This document shows positions 58,438 to 64,000 of a stretch of 64,000 nucleotides of DNA, piece after piece. The position numbers were made by a program, and so were the translations under genes. The notes beneath the pieces were generated by a model that was not told the DNA's origin, ran no database searches, and worked only from the letters and a program-made list of their open reading frames with translations. Source of the stretch: Rhodocyclales bacterium (GTDB lineage Bacteria; Pseudomonadota; Gammaproteobacteria; Burkholderiales; Rhodocyclaceae). The DNA lies in NCBI GenBank assembly GCA_016235805.1, contig JACRIY010000039.1:1-64000 (forward strand), given 5' to 3'. Position 1 is the first letter of the stretch. Each line of letters begins with the position of its first letter.

Positions 58438-59046
58438 ATGAAGCTCTATTACAGCCCCGGCGCCTGCTCGCTCTCGCCCCACATCGTGCTGGCCGAGGCC
58501 GGCCTCGCCTACAGCATCGAGAAGGTCGACCTGAAGGCCAAGAAGACCGAAACCGGCGCCGACTTCTTCGCCGTCAATGCGGCCGGCTACGTGCCGGCGC
58601 TGGTGCTGGACAACGGCGAAGTGCTGACCGAAGGCCCGGCCATCGTGCAGTACCTCGCCGACCAGGCGCCGGCCAAAAAGCTGGCGCCGCCCGCCGCCAG
58701 CTTCGAGCGCGTGCGCCTGCAGGAAATGCTCAACTTCATTTCCACCGAGGTGCACAAGTCATTCAGCCCGCTGTTCAATCCCGCCACGCCGGAGGAATCG
58801 AAAACCGCCGCGCGCGCGCTGATCGGTCGCCGTCTCGACGTGCTGGAGAAAAAGCTGGCGGGGCGCGACTACCTGCTCGGCGACTTCTCGGTGGCCGACG
58901 CCTACCTGTTCACCGTGCTTAGCTGGGGCCGCATGGTCGGCGTCGATATCAAGGAAGGCCGCCCGCGCCTTGGCGACTACTGGTCGCGCGTCAAGGAACG
59001 GCCCGCCGTGCAGCAGGCCATGAAGGAAGAAGGCCTGATCAAGTAG
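58438..59046 (+). CDS. gst: Glutathione S-transferase, GstA-like (beta class)
   Basis: 202 residues. The beta-class start MKLYYSPGACSLSPHIVLAE includes the active-site Cys10, and GYVPALVLDNGEVLTEGPAIVQYLAD forms the rest of the glutathione site. AAGGAGA precedes the ATG. Its end overlaps the convergent DsbA-family gene by 8 bp. Confidence 0.92.
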   Translation: MKLYYSPGACSLSPHIVLAEAGLAYSIEKVDLKAKKTETGADFFAVNAAGYVPALVLDNGEVLTEGPAIVQYLADQAPAKKLAPPAASFERVRLQEMLNFISTEVHKSFSPLFNPATPEESKTAARALIGRRLDVLEKKLAGRDYLLGDFSVADAYLFTVLSWGRMVGVDIKEGRPRLGDYWSRVKERPAVQQAMKEEGLIK

Positions 59047-59701
59047 CGCCGTCGCCGGCCGCCTGGCGCATCACGCCCAGCAGCGCCTCGGGCGGCTGCG
59101 CCCCGGAGGCCGCCAGCTTCTGGTTGAAGACGAAGAAGGGCACGCCGCTGATGCCCATGCGCCGCGACTGGTCGGCGTCCGCCTTTACCGCTTCGGCATC
59201 TTCGTCACCATCGAGGTAGGCCTTCACCGCCGCGGCGTCGAAGCCGCAGGCGCCGGCCACCTCGGCCAGAACCGCGCGGTCGCCGACGAAGCGGCCGTCG
59301 AGGAACTGCGCGGCGAACAGCGCCTCGACCAGCTTCGCCGTATCGCCAGCGCCGACTCTCTGCGCGTAGTGGATCAGCCGGTGCGCCGCCAGCGTGTTGG
59401 CGCGCAGTTCGATCTTTTCGAAAGCGAAATCCACCCCGGCCGGCTTGCCCGCCTCGCGCACGCGTTGCCAGATTTCGGCCAGGCCCTGCGGCCCGCCGAA
59501 CTTCTTTTCCAGGAAAGGCCGGTAAGGCTCGCCGGCATCGGGCGTATCCGGGTTGAGGAAGAAGGGGTGCCAGTTCACCGTGATTTCACTGTCCGGGTGC
59601 TCCGCGCGCCATTGCGCGAGGGCCTTGTCGAGGTGGCGCTTGCCGATGAAGCACCAGGGGCAGACTACGTCGGATACGACGTCGATTTGCAGTGCGCTCA
59701 T
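59039..59701 (-). CDS. DsbA-family oxidoreductase (FrnE-like)
   Basis: 220 residues without signal peptide, so probably cytosolic. The thioredoxin-fold motif is VVCPWCFIGKRHL near residue 14, and the cis-proline side reads GISGVPFFVFNQK. FrnE-type proteins act as thiol oxidoreductases in oxidative stress. Repeat copy 7 lies inside (encoding RVGAGDTA near residue 115). Overlaps the quinone oxidoreductase gene by 4 bp. Confidence 0.85.
   Translation of the reverse strand: MSALQIDVVSDVVCPWCFIGKRHLDKALAQWRAEHPDSEITVNWHPFFLNPDTPDAGEPYRPFLEKKFGGPQGLAEIWQRVREAGKPAGVDFAFEKIELRANTLAAHRLIHYAQRVGAGDTAKLVEALFAAQFLDGRFVGDRAVLAEVAGACGFDAAAVKAYLDGDEDAEAVKADADQSRRMGISGVPFFVFNQKLAASGAQPPEALLGVMRQAAGDGAT
59336..59359 (-). 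repeat. Dispersed 24-bp repeat, copy 7 (inside the DsbA-family gene)
   Basis: On the minus strand AGAGTCGGCGCTGGCG-AT-ACGGCG, exact to the core. Encodes RVGAGDTA in the same frame as copies 6 and 8. Confidence 0.85.
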
Positions 59702-60684
59702 GCCTTGCCTACCTCCAGAACGATCTTGCCGATATGCTTGCTGGATTCCATTAGTCGGTGCGCTTCCGCCGTCTGCGCCAGCGGGAAGCGGGCGTAGAGG
59801 TGCGGCAGCAGTTCGCCGCGTGACAGCGCGGGCCAGATGTTCGCCACCAGCGCGTCGCGGATCGCCGCCTTCTCGGCCAGCGTCCGCGGCCGCATGGTCG
59901 AGCCGGTGATGGTAAGGCGCTTGATCATCACCGGCATCAGGTCGGCCTCGCCTTTGCTGCCTTCGAGGAAGGCCACATATACCAGCCGTCCGTCGCGGCG
60001 CAGGCTGGCGAGGTTGCGTTGCAGGTAGGGAGCGCCCACCATGTCCAGCACCACGTCCACGCCGCTGCCGCCGGTGATGCGCTTCACCTCCTCGGCAAAT
60101 TCCTGCGTGCGGTAGTTGATCGCATGAGCGGCGCCCGCCGCGCGGCAGAAGGCGGCCTTCTCGTCGTTGCCCACGGTGACCAAGCACTCCACGCCGAGGT
60201 GCTTCGCCAACTGGATGGCGACGAGGCCGATGCCGCTGGAGCCGCCATGCACCAGCAGGCGCTCGTCCTTCTTCAGGTGGCCGAGATCGACCAGGTTGGC
60301 CCAGACGGTGAACCAGGTCTCCGGCAGCGCCGCCGCCGTGGCGTAGTCCATGCCGTCCGGAATCGGCAGCGCGTGGGCGGCGGGGGCCACGCAGTACTCC
60401 GCATAGCCTCCGCCGGGGGTGAGCGCCGTGACGCCAGCGCCGACTTTCCATTGCGTAACTCCTTCGCCGACGGCAGCAACGCGGCCGGCGACTTCGAGGC
60501 CGAGCACGGGCGAGGCATCGGGCGGGGGCGGGTACTTGCCCGAGCGTTGCAGGCAGTCAGGCCGATTCACGCCGGCGCAGACGACTTCGATCAGGATCTG
60601 GCCGGGCGCGGGGCTGGGCGCCGGGCCGTCGGCCAGCGCCATGCACTCCGGGCCGCCGCCCGTGCCGTGTTCGATGAATTTCAT
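59698..60684 (-). CDS. Zinc-less quinone oxidoreductase (MDR family, QOR/PIG3-like)
   Basis: 328 residues. GroES-like N-domain (CAGVNRPDCLQRSGKYPPPP, VLGLEVAGRVAAVG) and Rossmann domain (VHGGSSGIGLVAIQLAKHLG) for NADPH; no structural zinc lobe. I prefer ATG 60684 because GGAG lies 6 bp upstream; ATG 60696 has no RBS. Repeat copy 8 lies inside near residue 82 (KVGAGVTA), in the surface loop between the catalytic strands. Confidence 0.87.
   Translation of the reverse strand: MKFIEHGTGGGPECMALADGPAPSPAPGQILIEVVCAGVNRPDCLQRSGKYPPPPDASPVLGLEVAGRVAAVGEGVTQWKVGAGVTALTPGGGYAEYCVAPAAHALPIPDGMDYATAAALPETWFTVWANLVDLGHLKKDERLLVHGGSSGIGLVAIQLAKHLGVECLVTVGNDEKAAFCRAAGAAHAINYRTQEFAEEVKRITGGSGVDVVLDMVGAPYLQRNLASLRRDGRLVYVAFLEGSKGEADLMPVMIKRLTITGSTMRPRTLAEKAAIRDALVANIWPALSRGELLPHLYARFPLAQTAEAHRLMESSKHIGKIVLEVGKA
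60424..60447 (-). repeat. Dispersed 24-bp repeat, copy 8 (inside the quinone oxidoreductase gene)
   Basis: On the minus strand AAAGTCGGCGCTGGCG-TC-ACGGCG, exact to the core. Encodes KVGAGVTA. Confidence 0.85.
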
Positions 60685-60696
60685 TGAATGCTCCAT

Positions 60697-61030
60697 GGTG
60701 GGGTGGCGTGAGTCTAGCAGGGGGGGCAGTCCTACGGCGCCGCCGATCCGGCCGCATCAGCGGCACTGGCCGTGGCGTTTGGGGCGGACCGTGGCGCAGG
60801 GGTTCCGGGCTGGACGTCGGTTTGCCAATGGCGTATTCTGAATGGGAAGTTGTGGCGGTCGGGACGCCAGCGCGTTTCTTGCTGAGCCGCAAGTTTTCAC
60901 GCCGGTGTCAGCGTGTGTTTTTAGGCCCCCCCTAAATCGGAGCAGTGCATTGACAAGCATGTGTTTTTCGATTTTCCGAAAGTTTTGTCCGGCCCAACTG
61001 ATGGAAAGTTTCCCATCTTTTCGGCAGCCG
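60697..61030. other. Non-coding spacer with AT-rich stretch
   Basis: About 330 bp without a convincing gene. It starts at normal GC and turns AT-rich after about 60890. It holds a small hairpin (TTTAGG-CCCCC-CCTAAA type, about 60920-60936) and an isolated TTGACA at 60950-60955 with no matching -10. It leads into the attC-like palindrome. Confidence 0.5.
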
Positions 61031-61162
61031 ACTTAACGAATGAAAGGGACTTCCCCGTCCCGAGGCTGCGGCGGAAGCCGCAAACGGCAACGAGTGCCAA
61101 GATGAGATTTCGCGATCACATCAAAACCACGAAAGGGGGAAGTCCCTTTCATTCGTTAGCCC
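61031..61162 (+). repeat. attC-like palindrome upstream of a cassette-like gene
   Basis: Two perfect 23-bp arms, 61034-61056 (starting TAACGAATGAAAGG, ending ACTTCCCC) and 61136-61158, surround 79 bp. The outer ends read ACTTAAC (fits RYYYAAC of integron attC R'') and GTTAGCC (one off GTTRRRY of R'), 131 bp apart, a normal attC length. Unlike most attC sites the arms pair without bulges, so another kind of palindrome is possible. Confidence 0.4.
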
Positions 61163-61176
61163 CATTGAAAGCCGCT

Positions 61177-61821
61177 ATGACGTTGTCCGATCCTGAAAAG
61201 CTGGTTCGTTACGTCCGGTCACTCCCGGGCTTCGAGGTTTACGAGACCATTGACGGCAACTACGACCACATCGGTGCAACTGTCGCTGACGCTATTCTTC
61301 AGGCAAACAATAAGTACTCGACCCACGTAAAGCCGAGAGTGAATCGAATCCTTGCCCAGTATCCTGAAGCGCGATCAACAAGTTTTGTGCTGCGCTTGCT
61401 GAAAGTAATTCCGGCAACGGAATTACTCGACTGGCGCGGCGAAGACCGCGCTGAACGCTTCAGACAAGTTCTTGAACTGTTCGCGGCCGAGGGAATAGAA
61501 GTCGAAACAGACCTACGAGCTTGGTTGGCGAAAGAAGAGAACTTGCCGAAACTGCGCTCCATAAAAGGAATCGGCCCCAAGACCATCGACTATTTCAAAA
61601 TCCTGGTTGGCGTATCCACCAGTGCTATCGACAGGCATCTCCTTAACTTCCTTGGGTTGGCTGGTATAGCACCCTGTGGCTATCTCGATGCTCAAACCAT
61701 CATTAACGCGGCTGCTGACATCCTTTCAATTGATCGAGCCTACTTCGATCACAGCATTTGGCAGTTCATGAGCAAGAGAGCAGCGTCGCAAACGGGGGAG
61801 TGTCATGGCTATGTGGGCTAA
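61177..61821 (+). CDS. HhH-GPD-like (endonuclease III/DNA glycosylase fold) protein, cassette-like
   Basis: 214 residues from ATG 61177 (MTLSDPEKLVRYVRSLPGF). A helix-hairpin-helix LRSIKGIGPKTIDYFKIL lies at about 127-143 and AIDRHLLNFLG follows, with D152 where HhH-GPD glycosylases have the catalytic Asp; there is no [4Fe-4S] cysteine set. Base composition is visibly less GC-rich than the surroundings. The stop TAA is embedded in GGGCTAAC (61815-61822), the exact reverse complement of GTTAGCCC (61155-61162) before the gene, as in integron cassettes. The frame extends upstream to 60961 through the palindrome but that part has no protein-like character. Function unknown; DNA repair or defence are guesses. 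Confidence 0.65.
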   Translation: MTLSDPEKLVRYVRSLPGFEVYETIDGNYDHIGATVADAILQANNKYSTHVKPRVNRILAQYPEARSTSFVLRLLKVIPATELLDWRGEDRAERFRQVLELFAAEGIEVETDLRAWLAKEENLPKLRSIKGIGPKTIDYFKILVGVSTSAIDRHLLNFLGLAGIAPCGYLDAQTIINAAADILSIDRAYFDHSIWQFMSKRAASQTGECHGYVG

Positions 61822-61822
61822 C
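61815..61822 (+). repeat. Cassette-end-like GGGCTAAC
   Basis: Reverse complement of GTTAGCCC at 61155-61162 and overlapping the stop codon of the HhH-GPD-like gene. I find no partner GTTAG downstream, so if it is the start of an attC the rest has been lost. Confidence 0.3.
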
Positions 61823-61874
61823 CCGGAAGCATAAAAAGGGTCATCTTCGGATTTTCTTCCATCGCACAGATTCT

Positions 61875-61898
61875 CGCCGTGCCGCCAGCGCCGACTTT
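61875..61898 (-). repeat. Dispersed 24-bp repeat, copy 9 (intergenic)
   Basis: On the minus strand AAAGTCGGCGCTGGCG-GC-ACGGCG, identical to copy 6 in nuoG. Lies 53 bp after the cassette-like gene. Confidence 0.85.
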
Positions 61899-61985
61899 TT
61901 GACCAGCGAAACGAACTTGAATCCGGTTCGAATCCGATCGGCTTCCTCCTAGATTTTCCGCCAGGGAATCCGCCTTGATCTGGCG

Positions 61986-62003
61986 CCGATGTCATAACAT
62001 CGG
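61986..62003 (+). other. Hairpin upstream of the 103-residue gene
   Basis: CCGATGT-CATA-ACATCGG, a perfect 7-bp stem, followed by GCTTTCATTC. It may be a weak terminator or a leader structure 27 bp before the start codon at 62030. Confidence 0.4.
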
Positions 62004-62029
62004 GCTTTCATTCACATCCGGGGTTGCTC

Positions 62030-62341
62030 ATGGAAAACGTTTACCTGCCCATGCAATTGGCGCCAAACAATTTGAACCAGCCGATCCTGCCGAACTGGTC
62101 GTTCAGCCTGTTCAACGTCAACCTCGGCGCGTCGTCGAATGCGGCGATCGAACAGGAAACACTCCAGTCCGTTGGCAGCTACGGCAAGCAGATCGGTCAT
62201 CTGGCCGAGGCGCTGGAACTCGTGATCGGCAAGCTGAACCTGCTCGAAAGCAAGGAATTGTCGCAGTCGGAAAAGGACACCCTTCGGGTCTTCTTGGGCG
62301 ACGTATCGGCCGTCCGCAAGATCAAGGATTCACACGCATAG
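62030..62341 (+). CDS. Hypothetical protein, 103 residues
   Basis: No family recognised. MENVYLPMQLAPNNLNQPILPN is followed by WSFSLFNVNLG and a helical C-terminal half (QIGHLAEALELVIGKLNLLE, LSQSEKDTLRVFLGDVSAVRKI). ATG 62030 is favoured over TTG 62024. It ends 2 bp before the next gene, so the two form a unit. Confidence 0.6.
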   Translation: MENVYLPMQLAPNNLNQPILPNWSFSLFNVNLGASSNAAIEQETLQSVGSYGKQIGHLAEALELVIGKLNLLESKELSQSEKDTLRVFLGDVSAVRKIKDSHA

Positions 62342-62343
62342 GC

Positions 62344-62754
62344 ATGACTACCCCATCCCGACGCGCGCCGGCGCCGAAACCCGAGCCGGCTCCCCGGCGG
62401 TCCGCGCACTCCGACCCGGCGGGCGCCGGGCCCTTCCTTCGCTTCCATCACTCCGCGGCGCTGCGCAAGAAGACGCTGGCGCTGCTCGCTGCCATCGAGC
62501 AGGCCGACGACGCCACGGTGCATCGCGATGCCCTCGCTGAACTGGTGGTGGAACTGACCGGCAGCGGCCTCGATGCCTTTTTCCTCAAGCCGCTCAAGGC
62601 CGCCCGGGCCGGCTTCATCGTCGAACAGTCGGCGGCGCTCGGCATGAAGGGCGTGCAGCAGGTCATGGCTTCGGTCATCCGCCAGATCATCGGGCGCATG
62701 GGCAACCCGCAACTGCTGTCCGTGTCCGGCTCGATCCGGCAGTTCATGCTCTGA
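62344..62754 (+). CDS. Hypothetical protein, 136 residues
   Basis: No family recognised. A Pro/Arg/Ala-rich disordered N-terminus (about 1-30) precedes a helical domain (LRKKTLALLAAIEQADDATVHRDALAELVVELTGSG-type, then FFLKPLKAARAGFIVEQSAALGMKGVQQVMASVIRQII). Start ATG 62344 lies 2 bp after the stop of the 103-residue gene. The pair sits between the cassette-like segment and glpD. Confidence 0.6.
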   Translation: MTTPSRRAPAPKPEPAPRRSAHSDPAGAGPFLRFHHSAALRKKTLALLAAIEQADDATVHRDALAELVVELTGSGLDAFFLKPLKAARAGFIVEQSAALGMKGVQQVMASVIRQIIGRMGNPQLLSVSGSIRQFML

Positions 62755-62805
62755 AGCGCCAGCGGCGGGCTTTCCCGGCGGGCTGGGCGGCGCTGGCCCC
62801 CTGCA

Positions 62806-62829
62806 AAAGTCGGCGCCCGCGCGACGGCG
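62806..62829 (+). repeat. Dispersed 24-bp repeat, copy 10 (diverged, intergenic)
   Basis: Reads AAAGTCGGCGCCCGCG-CG-ACGGCG; 20 of 24 bases match copies 6 and 9. It ends 4 bp before the first possible glpD start codon. Confidence 0.55.
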
Positions 62830-62842
62830 TAATATGGTTTCC

Positions 62843-64000
62843 ATGCCCGCCGACACCCTGCAAACCGGATCCGTGCCGCCCATCGACCTGCTGGTGATCG
62901 GCGGCGGCATCAATGGCGCGGGGATCGCGCGCGATGCGGCGGGGCGTGGCTTTTCGGTGGTGCTGGTGGAGCGTGGAGACCTCGCCGGGGCGACCTCGTC
63001 GGCGTCCTCCAAGCTGGTGCATGGCGGCTTGCGTTACCTGGAACAGTTCGAGTTTCGCCTCGTGGCGGAGGCGCTGGCGGAACGCGAGACGCTGCTGCGC
63101 ATGGCGCCGCACCTGGTCTGGCCGGCGCGCTTCGTCATGCCGCACGTGCCCTCGCTGCGGCCGCGCTGGATGATCCGCGCCGGGCTGTTCCTCTACGACC
63201 ACCTCGGCGGCCACCATGCCGGATCATTGCTGCCCGGGTCCGGTTCGGTAAGGCTGGACCGGCCGCCCTATGACGCCGGCCTGCAGGCGCGCTACCGCCA
63301 CGGCTTCATCTATTCCGATTGCCGTACAGACGACGCGCGGCTGGTGGTGGCCAACGCGCGCGACGCGGCGCGGCTGGGTGCGCGCATCCTGCCGCGCACC
63401 GAATTGCTGGGCGCCGAACGCGTGGACGGACTGTGGAAGGTGGAACTGGCGGGTGGCGAAATCCTGAGCGCGAGGGCCATCGCCAACGTCGCCGGGCCCT
63501 GGGTCAAGGAGGTGCTGAACGGTCGCCTGGGCGTGCCCTCGGCCGACTCGGTGCGCCTGGTGCGCGGCAGCCACCTGGTGCTGCCGCGGCTGTATGCGGG
63601 CGAGCATGCCTTCATCCTGCAGAACGACGACCGCCGCGTGGTGTTCATGATTCCCTGGGAGGAGCGCTTCACGCTGCTGGGCACCACCGACGTGGTGGAA
63701 GCCGGCGATCCGCTGCACCCGCAGGCCACGGACGCGGAAGCCGAGTACCTGTGCGCCGCCGCCGGGCGCTACCTGAGGCAGGCGCCGCGACCGCAGGATG
63801 CGGTGTGGCGCTACGCCGGGGTGCGCCCGCTCTACGACGACGGCTCGGGCGATCCCTCCGCCATCACCCGCGACTACACGCTGCGCCTCGACGGCGACGG
63901 CGACGGCAAGGCGCCGGTGTTGTCGGTGTTCGGCGGCAAGCTGACCACCTACCGGCGGCTGGCCGAGCAGGTGGTGGATCGCCTCGCGGCGGCGCTGGGC
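62843..64000 (+). CDS. glpD: Aerobic glycerol-3-phosphate dehydrogenase (3' end outside window)
   Basis: FAD-dependent membrane-associated enzyme that oxidises glycerol-3-P to DHAP and feeds the quinone pool. 386 codons are present of about 500. The FAD-binding start is LLVIGGGINGAGIARDAAGRG, then SSASSKLVHGGLRYLEQFEF, and later WRYAGVRPLYDDGSGDP and VFGGKLTTYRRLAEQ are typical. ATG 62843 (MPADTLQ) or 62834 (MVSMPAD) are both possible; no RBS decides. The frame is open to the right edge. Confidence 0.93.
   Translation, partial: MPADTLQTGSVPPIDLLVIGGGINGAGIARDAAGRGFSVVLVERGDLAGATSSASSKLVHGGLRYLEQFEFRLVAEALAERETLLRMAPHLVWPARFVMPHVPSLRPRWMIRAGLFLYDHLGGHHAGSLLPGSGSVRLDRPPYDAGLQARYRHGFIYSDCRTDDARLVVANARDAARLGARILPRTELLGAERVDGLWKVELAGGEILSARAIANVAGPWVKEVLNGRLGVPSADSVRLVRGSHLVLPRLYAGEHAFILQNDDRRVVFMIPWEERFTLLGTTDVVEAGDPLHPQATDAEAEYLCAAAGRYLRQAPRPQDAVWRYAGVRPLYDDGSGDPSAITRDYTLRLDGDGDGKAPVLSVFGGKLTTYRRLAEQVVDRLAAALG

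Noticed and set aside
61031-61162. Retron or CRISPR-type element
   Set aside because: No reverse transcriptase or cas gene, and only one pair of inverted arms rather than spaced direct repeats.

Overview
The window is GC-rich, tightly packed bacterial chromosome with almost every gene on ordinary housekeeping or respiratory business. Gene order (hrcA/nadK/recN; fur/bamE; dapB-carA-carB-greA; yhbY/rlmE-ftsH-folP-glmM; tpiA-secG-tRNA-Leu(GAG)-nuoA to nuoN) is the standard betaproteobacterial arrangement. FrdABCD, a UbiE-like methyltransferase, di-heme peroxidase and a NarXL-type pair fit a facultatively anaerobic member of the Rhodocyclales or a near relative; genus cannot be fixed from sequence reading alone.

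Layout. 1-3.3 kb: hrcA (5' part), nadK, recN. 3.3-5.8 kb: UPF0016 transporter, fur, bamE, dapB. 5.8-11.3 kb: carA, carB, greA and a DUF4149 membrane protein behind a good sigma-70 promoter. 11.3-17.0 kb: yhbY, rlmE, ftsH, folP, glmM, sixA. 17.0-19.4 kb: two very small reading frames, an M14-type peptidase and an alpha/beta hydrolase. 19.4-32.1 kb: a phosphate-limitation island. Seven genes plus a porin lie on the minus strand (OprP/OprO-type porin, CYTH-CHAD protein, PlcP-like metallophosphoesterase, two GT4 glycosyltransferases, diacylglycerol kinase, OlsB, OlsA), divergent from pstS-pstC-pstA-pstB. Three promoters here (porin, olsB, pstS) carry Pho-box-like 11-bp direct repeats placed exactly 10 nt upstream of a -10 hexamer. 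Together the genes read as phosphate capture plus replacement of phospholipids by glycolipids and ornithine lipids.

32.2-36.3 kb: an operon of amidohydrolase, YtkA-like protein and di-heme cytochrome c peroxidase, then an unrecognised gene and a UbiE-like methyltransferase. 36.3-39.6 kb: frdABCD behind an FNR-type palindrome. 39.8-55.7 kb: tpiA, secG, tRNA-Leu and the complete 14-gene nuo operon, closed by a terminator. 55.9-60.7 kb: nudF with a NarX/NarL-type two-component pair, a glutathione S-transferase, a DsbA-family protein and a quinone oxidoreductase. 60.7-62.8 kb is accessory: a lower-GC HhH-GPD-like gene bracketed by integron-cassette-like ends, then two small genes of unknown function. 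glpD runs off the right edge.

A 24-bp sequence (core AGTCGGCGCTGGCG, two variable bases, ACGGCG) recurs about ten times across the window in both orientations, in spacers and inside unrelated genes. It is the clearest structure not explained by the genes. The other main candidates for new biology are the phosphate/lipid island and the cassette-like segment at 61 kb.
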